Shown: positions 15,070 through 23,716 of the stretch, piece after piece | Numbering within the stretch: the first letter of the stretch is position 1 | Layout of the letters: the number at the start of each line of letters is the position of its first letter | Source of the DNA: Pelomonas dachongensis | GTDB taxonomy: Bacteria; Pseudomonadota; Gammaproteobacteria; Burkholderiales; Burkholderiaceae_C | Reading direction: 5' to 3' | Assembly (NCBI RefSeq): GCF_043555865.1 | Contig: NZ_JBIGHY010000013.1 | Location: forward strand, 1 to 64,000 | DNA length: 64,000 nt | Notes under the pieces: model-generated | Told to the model about the DNA's origin: nothing | Seen by the model: the letters and a program-made list of their open reading frames with translations, nothing else | The model's database searches: none | Made by a program: the position numbers and the translations under genes

Positions 15070-16821
15070 ATGCCCTTCAAGGCCCCGCGCCCGACATTGC
15101 TGACTGCCCGTGCGCCGGCGCTGGCCTTGTGTCTGGGCCTTGCGGCGCAGGCCGCGCTGGCACTGGGAGTGGGGCGCCCCCAGGTGAGCTCCGCCCTGGG
15201 CCAACCGCTGGACGTCAGTATCGCGCTGAACCTCTCTCCCGGCGAGACGCTGACCGAGGCGTGCGCGCGCGTCGAGGTGTCGGCCGGCGATGCCCGCGTG
15301 CCGGCCGGCCTGCTGCAGGTCCGTATCGAAGGCGAGTCCGGCCAGCAACGCATCCGCGTGCAGAGCCTGGCGCGCATCGAGGAACCGGCGCTGCGCGTCA
15401 CGCTGGCCCTGGGTTGCCCGCTGCGGTTGACCCGCGAGTTCAACGCCTTCGTCGATCCGCCTGCTGGTGTGGCGCCATCCGCGCCGGTGGCCCTGCCGTC
15501 TGCTGCTGCGCCGGCTCCTGCAGCGGTGATCGCTGAACCGGTGGCAGAGGCACCGCGGCCGCAGCTTCCGGCGCCGCGCGCTGCGGCGGCGTCCCGCCCC
15601 AAGGTGCAGGCCAAGCGCCGTTCCATTGGCCCGCGGCTTGTGCTGGAGCGCCCCGAGGTGCTGGTCGACCGACCCACCGTGCAGGCCGCGGCCCGCGAGC
15701 CGGCGAGCGACGTGACCCCCGAGCTGGAAGCGCAGATCACCGCGCTGGAGCAGACCGTGGCGGCACTGCGCGCCGGGCTGGAGTCGCGCCTGCGGGCCGA
15801 AGCTGCCCTGGCTGCGGCATCTGCTGCGGCATCCGCGGCGGCGCCAGCGCCCGCTTCGGCTGTAGCCGAGGCGGCGCCGGTGGCACGCGCGCCCCTCCTG
15901 CAAGCGCCGGCATCCCCAGCGCCCTATCGCGATCCATGGACCTGGTTGTGGACCTTGGGCGTGGGTCTCGTGGCGGGGGCCGGCGCCTATCACCTCAGCC
16001 GCTGGCGGGACGAGCGGCGCCGCCGCGAGCTGACGTACCAGCGATCCGTTCAGGTGGCCGAAGGGCATACCAGCGCGGCCATGGCGCCGGCAGCGTCGCC
16101 ATCGCCGGGGATCGCGCCGCAGGTGTGGGCCGATCCGGTGTCGCTGCCGGACGAAGGCCAACACACGGTCACGCGTCCGCAGCCGCGCCCGATGGCCTGG
16201 TCGGTCCCGACGCAGGTGGATGTGCCCGTTGCCGGGCCCCTCGATTCGTCGATGCTGGCCACGCGACCCATGCCGGTGCATCCCTCCGTGGCGCCGACGC
16301 TGGCGCAGGAACTGACCGTGGCGGACGAGCTGCTGGATCTGTGCCAGCAGGTGGATTTCCTGAACCTTCTGGGCCAGCACGACGCCGCTGCCGATCTGCT
16401 GGCCGCCAGGCTCAAGCGCGGCTCGCTGGGGCCGTTGCCGCTGCTGATGCTGATGGACACGTGTCAGCGGCGCGGCGAGCCGGACGCGTTCGCCGAGCTG
16501 GCGCGGCAGTTCGAGCAGCAGGTGAGGGCGCCCGCGCCCTCGTGGGCGCAGAGCCAGGCGCGTGGCCGCGGGCTGGACGGCTGTGCCAGCGTCATCGCGC
16601 ACCTGCAGGTGGTGTGGTCAGAACCGTCGGCGTCGATGCAGATGCTGCAGGACCTGCTGGCGCGCGGCGGCGGCCCTGGTGTGCAGCAGTTCGAGCTGCC
16701 GGCCTACGGCGACCTGCTGCTGCTGTACAGCGTGGCGCGCGACCTCTTCGAGGCCGGTCAGCGCAGCGACGGCGTGGACCTCATGCTCCCGCTGGACTCG
16801 CAGTTCGGCGACCAGACCTGA
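15070..16821 (+). CDS. fimV: FimV-like polar/pilus-associated protein
   Basis: 583 residues from ATG 15070, where the signal peptide starts (LALCLGLAAQAALA). The FimV N-terminal motif LGVGRPQVSSALGQPLDVSI follows directly. Then come a Pro/Ala-rich linker, a coiled-coil stretch (ELEAQITALEQTVAALRAGL) and one membrane span near residues 287-308 (WLWTLGVGLVAGAGAY). An acidic cytoplasmic tail has TPR-like helices (VADELLDLCQQVDFLNLLGQ). FimV/HubP proteins organise the cell pole and type IV pili. No LysM motif is obvious and it is shorter than Pseudomonas FimV. No pilus genes lie nearby. Confidence 0.75.
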   Translation: MPFKAPRPTLLTARAPALALCLGLAAQAALALGVGRPQVSSALGQPLDVSIALNLSPGETLTEACARVEVSAGDARVPAGLLQVRIEGESGQQRIRVQSLARIEEPALRVTLALGCPLRLTREFNAFVDPPAGVAPSAPVALPSAAAPAPAAVIAEPVAEAPRPQLPAPRAAAASRPKVQAKRRSIGPRLVLERPEVLVDRPTVQAAAREPASDVTPELEAQITALEQTVAALRAGLESRLRAEAALAAASAAASAAAPAPASAVAEAAPVARAPLLQAPASPAPYRDPWTWLWTLGVGLVAGAGAYHLSRWRDERRRRELTYQRSVQVAEGHTSAAMAPAASPSPGIAPQVWADPVSLPDEGQHTVTRPQPRPMAWSVPTQVDVPVAGPLDSSMLATRPMPVHPSVAPTLAQELTVADELLDLCQQVDFLNLLGQHDAAADLLAARLKRGSLGPLPLLMLMDTCQRRGEPDAFAELARQFEQQVRAPAPSWAQSQARGRGLDGCASVIAHLQVVWSEPSASMQMLQDLLARGGGPGVQQFELPAYGDLLLLYSVARDLFEAGQRSDGVDLMLPLDSQFGDQT

Positions 16822-16839
16822 CGCTGGTCGACGCGGGGG

Positions 16840-17784
16840 TCAAAGGGCGAAGTCGTCGGCCTCGCCGCTCATGGCCTTATCGATGAGCTTGCGCGGCAGT
16901 CGCTCGGACAGCAGCTCGGCGAACGCGTACACGTAATTGCGCAGGTAGGCGCCGCGCTTGAATGCCACGCGCGTCACGTTGCTGCCCAGCAGCGTGCCCA
17001 GCGGCCGGGCCACCAGGTCGCTGTTGGCGGGCTCCTCGCGCATCGCCATCTCGGCCACGATACCCACCCCCATGCCCAGGCGCACATAGGTCTTGATGAC
17101 GTCCGAGTCGATGGCCTCCAGCACGACGTTGGGCGTCAGGTGGCGCGCGGCGAAGGCCTTGTCGATGCGCGTGCGACCCGTGAAGCTGGGGTGGTAGGAC
17201 ACCAGCGGCATGCCGGCGAGCTGTTCCAGGCTGATGCGCTCGGCCGCCGCCAGCGGATGGTCGCGCGGCACCACCATCACGTGCTGCCACTCGTAGCAGG
17301 GCAGCGTGACCAGTTCGCTGTACTGCGCCAGCGACTCGGTCGCTAGGCCAAGGTCGGCGGTCTCGTCGATCAGCATGCGCGCCACCTGGTCGGGGCTGCC
17401 CTGGTGCAGGCTGATGCGCAGGTTGGGCAGTTGCTTGCGCAACTGCGCGACCGGTGCTGGCAGCACGTAGCGGGCCTGCGTGTGGGTGGTAGCGATGGAG
17501 AAGGTGCCGCTATCCTGGCGCGAGTACTCCTCGCCGATGCGCTTCAGGTTGCCGACCTCGCGCATGATGATCTCGACGCAGGCCAGCACCTGCTGGCCGG
17601 GTTCGGTGATGCTGCGCAGCCGCTTGCCGTGGCGCGAGAAGATGTCGATGCCCAGCTCTTCTTCCAGCTCCAGGATGGCCTTGGACACGCCCGGCTGCGA
17701 CGTGAACAGCGCCTTGGCCGTCTCGGTCAGGTTGAGGTTGCGGCGCGCGGCTTCCTGGACGAAGCGGAATTGGTGCAGGTTCAT
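16840..17784 (-). CDS. cysB: CysB-family LysR regulator
   Basis: 314 residues. The N-terminal LysR helix-turn-helix is MNLHQFRFVQEAARRNLNLT followed by TAKALFTSQPGVSKAILELE, the CysB-specific wording. The effector domain includes TTHTQARYVLP and SFTGRTRIDKAF, which in CysB/Cbl proteins surround the sulfate/acetylserine pocket. It controls sulfur assimilation in response to N-acetylserine or sulfate status. No cys structural genes are adjacent, but cbiX (siroheme synthesis) and the sox and bigR sulfur loci are within 10 kb. Its end faces the fimV-like gene, 18 bp away. Confidence 0.9.
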   Translation of the reverse strand: MNLHQFRFVQEAARRNLNLTETAKALFTSQPGVSKAILELEEELGIDIFSRHGKRLRSITEPGQQVLACVEIIMREVGNLKRIGEEYSRQDSGTFSIATTHTQARYVLPAPVAQLRKQLPNLRISLHQGSPDQVARMLIDETADLGLATESLAQYSELVTLPCYEWQHVMVVPRDHPLAAAERISLEQLAGMPLVSYHPSFTGRTRIDKAFAARHLTPNVVLEAIDSDVIKTYVRLGMGVGIVAEMAMREEPANSDLVARPLGTLLGSNVTRVAFKRGAYLRNYVYAFAELLSERLPRKLIDKAMSGEADDFAL

Positions 17785-17862
17785 GTCAGAGGCGCTCGGG
17801 CGTTGCGGAGTCGCTGAAGCGCCCGCTCGCGAGGCAGTGAACGGGATGAGCGTGAGGGCAGT

Positions 17863-18234
17863 TCATTCGAGGACCCTCAGGCAGGCCTGGGTGATGGCAT
17901 GGAGCACGGCATCCTGGTCGCCCAGCGGCGCGTGCAGCACCCACGCCACGGCATCGCCGTGCCGCTCCCGCAGGCGGTCCAGCAGCAGCGGGACATCGCG
18001 CCGCACATGGCCGCCCGTGCCGAGGAACAGGGGCATCACATGCACGCGCGTGCAGCCGGCGGCCACGAGCTTCGCGGCAGCCTCATCCATGTCGGGCGAC
18101 ATGAACTCGAGATACGCCATCGCCAGCGGCGTGGCCGGCTGCGCAGCGCGCAGTCGTTCGGTCACGATCTCGAACGGCCGTGCCCAGGCGGGGTCGCGCG
18201 CACCGTGCGCGAAGAGAAGCAGACCGTCCATCAT
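17863..18234 (-). CDS. cbiX: Sirohydrochlorin chelatase, small CbiX/SirB type
   Basis: 123 residues. The start at ATG 18234 overlaps the lptG stop by 4 bp; a second ATG follows directly. The family motif LLLFAHGARDPAW contains the metal-binding His, and a second His lies in TRVHVMPLFLGTGGHVRRD. It inserts iron or cobalt into sirohydrochlorin, the last step of siroheme synthesis needed by sulfite and nitrite reductases. The small homodimeric form matches its size. Its coupling to lptFG looks like transcriptional convenience more than functional linkage. Confidence 0.87.
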   Translation of the reverse strand: MMDGLLLFAHGARDPAWARPFEIVTERLRAAQPATPLAMAYLEFMSPDMDEAAAKLVAAGCTRVHVMPLFLGTGGHVRRDVPLLLDRLRERHGDAVAWVLHAPLGDQDAVLHAITQACLRVLE

Positions 18235-19355
18235 CGGAAGCGCACGAGCCATGTGAAGGCTGCCATCGACAAGCCCAGGTAGAGGAGGCTGGGTGTGGCG
18301 GCCACGGCCCAGGGAGTCCAGTTCTTCAGCAGGCCCAGATGCCGTGACAGCTCGTTCAACAACACGAAACTGATGCCCAGCATGATGCCGCCGAACACCT
18401 TGATGCTGATGCCGCCCGAGCGGCCGTGCAGGTAGGCGAACGGCAGCGCCAGCGCCACCATGACGAAGCAGGCGAACGGATAGAAGGCCTTGCGCCAGAA
18501 CTGGATGTTGTGAGCCTGCGCCGACTGTTCTTGCGCCGACAGATGTTCGGTGTAGCGGTACAGCTCGAGCGTGGACATGGACATGGCCGGCAGCACGGCC
18601 GCCGCGATGACGCCGGCATGCAGCGAACTCTGCCAGTTCAGCCGGTCGAGCTTCTGCTCGCTGATGACCACGTCGCCAACGCCGCTGGTGGTCGTGTCTC
18701 CCGAACTCCATATCGTCCGCTGGATCTGCTGCAGGTGCCATATGCCCCGGCCGTCGACGTCCGCCTTGCCTGCATCGGTGCGCGACATCAATCGGCCCTT
18801 GGCATCGAACTCGTAGATGTGCACGTCTTCCAACTCGCCGCCACTGCCGACACGGCCCACCTTGACGGAATAACTGCGTTCCTCGCCGTCGACCTTCAGG
18901 TGGTCCTTCAGCCAGGCGCCGCGCTTGCCGGCGCCCGGGTCCTTGCCGAGATGGGCGCTGAGCGTGTCGCGCTCCCGCTCGAAGCGTGGCGCCACGTAGT
19001 CGCCGATGACGAAGGTCAGCACCGCGAACACCGCGGCCAGGCCAGCCAACAGGCTCAGCGCCCGCGCCGGCCCCAGGCCCCCGGTGCGCAGGATGGTGAA
19101 CTCGCTGCTCTGCGCCAACCGCGCCAGCGCCAGGATGGAGCCGATCAGCACGGCGATGGGGAACAGCTCGTAGAAATGCCCGGGCAGCTCCATCAGCGCC
19201 AGCAGCGCCGCCTTCGCCGCGCCGGCACCAATGCGGTTCATGCGCTCCAGCTCGTCGACGAAGTCGAAGAAGAAGAACAGCGACAGGAAGGCGGAGGCGA
19301 CCAGCAGCACGGAGCCGACGATGTCTTTGTAGAGCAGGCGGCGGACTGTTTTCAT
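18231..19355 (-). CDS. lptG: LPS export permease LptG
   Basis: 374 residues from ATG 19355 (ATGA overlap with lptF). YjgP/YjgQ fold: transmembrane helices near the N-terminus (GSVLLVASAFLSLFFFFDF and the following LFPIAVLIGSILAL), a large periplasmic beta-jellyroll (about residues 120-255), and three C-terminal helices. With LptF it forms the membrane core of the LptB2FG ABC transporter, which extracts lipopolysaccharide from the inner membrane and feeds it to LptC. Expected to be essential in an LPS-bearing cell. Confidence 0.93.
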   Translation of the reverse strand: MKTVRRLLYKDIVGSVLLVASAFLSLFFFFDFVDELERMNRIGAGAAKAALLALMELPGHFYELFPIAVLIGSILALARLAQSSEFTILRTGGLGPARALSLLAGLAAVFAVLTFVIGDYVAPRFERERDTLSAHLGKDPGAGKRGAWLKDHLKVDGEERSYSVKVGRVGSGGELEDVHIYEFDAKGRLMSRTDAGKADVDGRGIWHLQQIQRTIWSSGDTTTSGVGDVVISEQKLDRLNWQSSLHAGVIAAAVLPAMSMSTLELYRYTEHLSAQEQSAQAHNIQFWRKAFYPFACFVMVALALPFAYLHGRSGGISIKVFGGIMLGISFVLLNELSRHLGLLKNWTPWAVAATPSLLYLGLSMAAFTWLVRFR

Positions 19356-20458
19356 GCAGAAGCTCCCGCCAGCCGCCGGCGCAGGCAGAAGCGGTTGCCG
19401 TTGTCGCGCAGCCAGACGATGGCCAGCGCGAGCAGCAGCACGCCGCCATGCAGGCTGAGCAGCGCCTGGGGCAGGGAAGCCCGGCTGTTGGCCACCCAGG
19501 ATTGGGACAGGTTGATCAGGTTGAAGTAGATGATGAAGGCTAGCAGCGCGAACAGCAGGTTCCAGTTGTTGGCGCGGCGCGGGTTGGACGCCGACAGCCC
19601 CACGCCCAGCAGCGCCATGTTGATGCCGCCCAGGATCATGCCCAGGCGCCAGGCCAGTTCGCCCAGGTTCTTGGGCGTCGGCGTGCGCAGCAGGTCCAGC
19701 GTCGGCAGGGCCTTGGGCGGCAGCTGGCTGGCGCCGGACAGCACCTGGGTGTCGGTCATCACCTTGTACTGCTCGAAGCGCGCCAGGCTCTTTTCGCCGC
19801 TCTTGCCGTTGGTCTCGTTGCGCTGGCCGTGGTCCAGCACCAGGAAGCGGTCGTCGCCCTCCATCAGCAGCCGGCCGCGCGAGGCGGTGGTCACCGACTC
19901 GCGCTCGTTCTCGTTGCCGAGGATGAAGACATTGCGGCCTGTGGCGGGGTCGTTGCCATCGCGTTCGATGAAGAACACGCGGCTGCCGTCGCGCGAGCTC
20001 TGGAACTGGCCGGGGGTCACGCGGCTCAGGTCGCTGCGCTTCTGGTAGCGGTCCTTCAGCTCGGCGCTGTTCTGGTTGCCCCAGGGCCACACCAGCAGCT
20101 GCAGCACGACGACGGCCAGCAGCACCGGCCAGGCCATGTACAACACTGGCCGCACGAAGCGCGACAACGGGATGCCGCTGGCGAACCAGATCGTCATTTC
20201 GGACTCGCGGTACAGCCGGCCGAGCGTGACGACGATGGACACGAACAGCGACAACGTCAGCATCGGCGCCAGGTAGGCAATGGTGGCGTAGCCGAGCAGC
20301 AGCACCACGTCCTGCGGCGCCACGTTGCCGCCTGCGGCCTGGCCCAGCGTGCGCATCAACGTGGACGTGAGCACGATGGTAAGGATGACCACCAGCGTGA
20401 CGCCGAAGCTCTTGGCCAACTCTGACCGCGTGGACGAATCGAATAACATCAATCGCAC
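19352..20458 (-). CDS. lptF: LPS export permease LptF
   Basis: 368 residues from ATG 20458; ATG 20449 is a close alternative. YjgP/YjgQ architecture: N-terminal helices around VTLVVILTIVLTSTLMRTL and the MLTLSLFVSIVVTLGRLYRE coupling segment, a periplasmic jellyroll, and C-terminal helices (NLLFALLAFIIYFNLINLS). It is the partner of LptG, encoded next with a 4-bp overlap. It starts only 21 bp from the divergent pepA, an arrangement common in beta- and gammaproteobacteria. Confidence 0.93.
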   Translation of the reverse strand: MRLMLFDSSTRSELAKSFGVTLVVILTIVLTSTLMRTLGQAAGGNVAPQDVVLLLGYATIAYLAPMLTLSLFVSIVVTLGRLYRESEMTIWFASGIPLSRFVRPVLYMAWPVLLAVVVLQLLVWPWGNQNSAELKDRYQKRSDLSRVTPGQFQSSRDGSRVFFIERDGNDPATGRNVFILGNENERESVTTASRGRLLMEGDDRFLVLDHGQRNETNGKSGEKSLARFEQYKVMTDTQVLSGASQLPPKALPTLDLLRTPTPKNLGELAWRLGMILGGINMALLGVGLSASNPRRANNWNLLFALLAFIIYFNLINLSQSWVANSRASLPQALLSLHGGVLLLALAIVWLRDNGNRFCLRRRLAGASA

Positions 20459-20479
20459 TTCTATCTACTTTTGGTCATT
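20459..20479. promoter_or_regulatory. 21-bp divergent spacer between lptF and pepA
   Basis: Only 21 A/T-rich bases separate the two start codons. Both ribosome-binding regions and both promoters must therefore lie within or overlap the opposite gene. No full promoter can be assigned by eye. Confidence 0.45.
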
Positions 20480-21943
20480 ATGGACTTCAAGGTTCAAACC
20501 ACAGAGCTGGACGCGCTGGCTACCGTCGGTGCAGATGCTCTCGTCGTGGTGCTCGGTGGCGACACGCTGCCGCAAGGCCTGGACGCCGCTGTCGCCCAAC
20601 AGGCACAGTCCGCGATCAAGCTCGGAGACTTCGCGTTGAAGGCCGGGCAGGCCCTCACCATGACGCAGGCGCCAGGCATCAAGGCGACGCGTCTGGTGCT
20701 GGCGGCCAGTGGCAAGACGACGCTGGCCGCTGCGCGTTCGGCGCTGGCGGCGGCACTGGCCCAGGTCAAGTCGCGCGGCGTGGCCAGTGCGGCCGTCGTG
20801 TTCGCAGGCTTTGACGCCGGGCTGGCCGAGGCGCTGGCCGAGCAGGCCGCGGTCACCGCCACCGATGCCGTCTACGTCTACCGCCACACCAAGCCCAGCG
20901 CTCCGGCCGCGTCCAAGCTGGCGAAGCTGGCGCTGCTGGTGGCCAAGGCCGATCTGAAGGCGGCCAAGGCCGGCCTGATGCGGGGCGAGGCCATCGCCGC
21001 CGGCATCGAGCTGGCACGCGAATGCGCCAACCGCCCGGCCAACTACGCAACGCCCACGTACCTGGGCGAGGTCGTGCAGCAGATCGGCAAGACCCACGGC
21101 CTGAAGGTCGAGGTTATGGACAAGAAGGCCGTCGAGAAGCTCGGCATGGGCAGCTTCCTGTCGGTGGCCCAGGGCTCGGACGAGCCGCTGCGCTTCATCG
21201 TCGCCCGCTACGAAGGCGCGGCCAAGACGGTGGCGCCGGTGGTGCTGGTCGGCAAGGGCATCACGTTCGACACCGGCGGCATCTCGCTGAAGCCGGGCGC
21301 CGAGATGGACGAGATGAAGTTCGACATGGGCGGCGCGGCCAGTGTCATCGGCACGCTGCGCGCGGTGGCCGAACTTCGTCCGAAGCTGAACCTGGTCATG
21401 ATCGTGGCCGCCTGCGAAAACATGCCTAGCGGCCGTGCCGTGAAGCCGGGCGACGTGGTCACGTCCATGTCGGGCCAGACCATCGAGATCCTGAATACCG
21501 ATGCGGAGGGGCGCCTGATCCTGTGCGACGCGCTGACCTACGCCGAGCGCTTCAAGCCGGCGGTGGTGGTGGACGTGGCGACGCTGACCGGCGCCTGCGT
21601 CATCGCACTGGGCGGCGTGCGCAGCGGCATGTATGCCAGCGACGACGAACTGGCTGCCGCGCTGACTGCCGCCGGCGACGCGGCGCTGGACCCGTGCTGG
21701 CGCATGCCGCTGGACGACGAATACGCCGAAGGCCTGAAGAGCAACTTCGCCGACGTGCCCAACATCGCCGGCCGCGCGGGCGGCTCCATCACGGCGGCCA
21801 AGTTCCTGCAGCGCTTCGCCGGCAAGTACCGCTGGGGCCATCTGGACATCGCCGGCACGGCCTGGAAAGGCGGCGCCGCCAAGGGCGCGACGGGGCGCCC
21901 GGTGGGGCTGCTGACGCACTTCGTGCTGAGTCACGCGAAGTAA
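20480..21943 (+). CDS. pepA: Leucyl aminopeptidase (cytosol aminopeptidase, M17)
   Basis: 487 residues from ATG 20480; an in-frame TTG three codons upstream is less likely. The M17 catalytic domain has VLVGKGITFDTGGISLKPG (metal-binding Lys and Asp), the DMGGAASVIGTL segment and the family signature NTDAEGRLILCDAL. It is a hexameric, di-metal enzyme that removes N-terminal residues from peptides; in E. coli PepA also binds DNA as a regulator and in plasmid dimer resolution. holC follows at once, as in many proteobacteria. Confidence 0.95.
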   Translation: MDFKVQTTELDALATVGADALVVVLGGDTLPQGLDAAVAQQAQSAIKLGDFALKAGQALTMTQAPGIKATRLVLAASGKTTLAAARSALAAALAQVKSRGVASAAVVFAGFDAGLAEALAEQAAVTATDAVYVYRHTKPSAPAASKLAKLALLVAKADLKAAKAGLMRGEAIAAGIELARECANRPANYATPTYLGEVVQQIGKTHGLKVEVMDKKAVEKLGMGSFLSVAQGSDEPLRFIVARYEGAAKTVAPVVLVGKGITFDTGGISLKPGAEMDEMKFDMGGAASVIGTLRAVAELRPKLNLVMIVAACENMPSGRAVKPGDVVTSMSGQTIEILNTDAEGRLILCDALTYAERFKPAVVVDVATLTGACVIALGGVRSGMYASDDELAAALTAAGDAALDPCWRMPLDDEYAEGLKSNFADVPNIAGRAGGSITAAKFLQRFAGKYRWGHLDIAGTAWKGGAAKGATGRPVGLLTHFVLSHAK

Positions 21944-22366
21944 GTGGTTCAACAGGTCAGCTTCTACAGCGAGTCGTCCGAGCCGCTGCGATTCGCCTGC
22001 CGGCTGGTGCGCAAGGCGCTGGCTGCTGGCAAGCCGCTGGGCATCTGCGTGGATGCGGCGAAGGCGGCGGCGCTGGACCAGCTGCTGTGGAGCTTCGACG
22101 CGGCCGAGTTCATCCCGCACCGGCGCTGGGATGGCGCGACGCCGCCCATGGCCGGCGAGGTGTTGCTGGTGGACGATGCGGCGCAACTGCCGCATCGCGG
22201 GCTGCTGCTGAACCTGTCGGCGTCACTGCCGACGGCCGCGTTCGAGTTCGAGCGCGTGTTGGAGGTCGTGGGCCAGTCGGCCGAAGCGGTGCAGGCGGGG
22301 CGCGTCCGCTACCGCGCTTACAAGCAGTCCGGTGCCACGCTGGACCACTTCACCGCCAACGGTTGA
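21944..22366 (+). CDS. holC: DNA polymerase III chi subunit
   Basis: 140 residues from GTG 21944, immediately after the pepA stop. It carries typical HolC features: VSFYSESSEPLRFACRLVRKAL, then a WSFDAAEFIPHRRW segment and LLLNLSASLP. Chi pairs with psi (HolD) in the clamp loader and binds single-stranded DNA-binding protein, tying the replicase to SSB-coated lagging strand. Presumed co-transcribed with pepA. Confidence 0.88.
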   Translation: MVQQVSFYSESSEPLRFACRLVRKALAAGKPLGICVDAAKAAALDQLLWSFDAAEFIPHRRWDGATPPMAGEVLLVDDAAQLPHRGLLLNLSASLPTAAFEFERVLEVVGQSAEAVQAGRVRYRAYKQSGATLDHFTANG

Positions 22367-22483
22367 CAAGCCGGCGTCCAGGCTTTCCCGTATGAGTCCG
22401 CCCCCTGGAATTGGGGTATGTTCTCGCGGTTGAAAACATCAACGGTTTTTGTCTTTCCATCTCTTCCAAACCGGAGTTGATCC

Positions 22484-23623
22484 ATGCAAGTCAAACTGAA
22501 TGTGGTAGTGGGTGCAGTGGCAGTGCTGCTGAGCGGCACGGCGATGTCGCAGGAGGTCGTCAAAATCGGCCACGTGGGCCCGACCAGCGGCCAGATCGCT
22601 CACCTGGGCAAGGACAACGAGATGGGCGCGCGCCTGGCCATCGAGGAGCTGAACGCCAAGGGCGTCACCATCGGCGGCAAGAAGGTCAAGCTGGAACTGC
22701 TGGCTGAAGACGATGCCGGCGACCCGAAGCAGGGCACGGCAGCCGCGCAAAAGCTGGTCGACGCAAAGGTCGCCGGCGTGGTGGGCCACCTGAACTCGGG
22801 CACTTCCATCCCGGCCTCCAAGGTCTACAGCGACGCCGGCATCCCGCAGATCTCGCCGTCCGCCACCAATCCCAAGTTCACCCGCAACGGCTACAAGACG
22901 ACGTTCCGCGTCGTGGCTGACGACGTGCACCTGGGCGGCACGCTGGGCAAGTACGCGGTCAACTCGCTGAAGGGCAAGTCGATCGCCGTCATCGACGACC
23001 GCACGGCCTACGGCCAGGGCGTCGCCGACGAGTTCGAGAAGGGCGTCAAGGGCGCAGGCGGCAAGGTCGTCGGTCGCCAGTTCACCACCGACAAGGCCAC
23101 GGACTTCACTGCAATCCTGACCTCCTTGAAGTCCAACAAGCCCGACGTCGTCTTCTTCGGCGGCATGGACGCCGTGGCCGGCCCGATGCTGCGCCAGATG
23201 AAGCAGCTGGGCATCAACGCCAAGTTCATGGGCGGTGATGGCATCTGCACGGGCGAGCTGCCCAAGCTGGCCGCCGGCACCATGGCCGACAGCCAGGTCT
23301 ACTGTGCCGAGGCCGGTGGCGTCGAGGGCGAAGCCAAGAAGTCGATGGACGACTTCAAGGCCAAGTTCAAGACCAAGTTCAATGCCGACGTGCAGATCTA
23401 CGCTCCGTACGTCTACGATGCGGTCAACGTGCTGGTGGCCGCGATGGTCAAGGCCGGCTCGTCCGACCCCGCCAAGTACCTGCCGGTGCTGGCCAAGACC
23501 ACCGGCTACAAGGGCGTAACGGGCACCATCGCCTTCGACGAGAAGGGTGACATCAAGAACGGCGCGCTGACGTTGTACACCTACAAGGGTGGCAACCGCG
23601 AGCAGGTCGCCGTGGTTCGTTAA
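22484..23623 (+). CDS. livK: Branched-chain amino-acid ABC transporter substrate-binding protein
   Basis: 379 residues with a signal peptide (LNVVVGAVAVLLSGTAMS). It is a type I periplasmic-binding protein of the LivJ/LivK family: VVKIGHVGPTSGQIAHLGKD near the start, HLNSGTSIPASKVYSDAGIP around the ligand site, and DDRTAYGQGVADEF in the second lobe. It probably binds Leu/Ile/Val or related amino acids. The permease and ATPase genes are not next to it, so it is an orphan binding protein locally. GGAG at about -10 serves as ribosome-binding site. A strong hairpin terminator follows. Confidence 0.88.
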   Translation: MQVKLNVVVGAVAVLLSGTAMSQEVVKIGHVGPTSGQIAHLGKDNEMGARLAIEELNAKGVTIGGKKVKLELLAEDDAGDPKQGTAAAQKLVDAKVAGVVGHLNSGTSIPASKVYSDAGIPQISPSATNPKFTRNGYKTTFRVVADDVHLGGTLGKYAVNSLKGKSIAVIDDRTAYGQGVADEFEKGVKGAGGKVVGRQFTTDKATDFTAILTSLKSNKPDVVFFGGMDAVAGPMLRQMKQLGINAKFMGGDGICTGELPKLAAGTMADSQVYCAEAGGVEGEAKKSMDDFKAKFKTKFNADVQIYAPYVYDAVNVLVAAMVKAGSSDPAKYLPVLAKTTGYKGVTGTIAFDEKGDIKNGALTLYTYKGGNREQVAVVR

Positions 23624-23670
23624 GCAGGCTTGAAGCGGGCCCTTGGCCCGCGACGCAGACCCCTGTCATC

Positions 23671-23703
23671 GGCTCGCTGTGTTATCACAGCGGGCCGGTT
23701 TTC
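23671..23703 (+). terminator. Rho-independent-like terminator after livK
   Basis: An 11-bp stem, GGCTCGCTGTG with CACAGCGGGCC (one G-T pair), closes on a TTAT loop and is followed by GGTTTTC. It lies between livK and the convergent blh gene, so it may serve both strands, though the T-run suits the plus strand. Confidence 0.8.
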
Positions 23704-23716
23704 ATTGGTGCGCATG

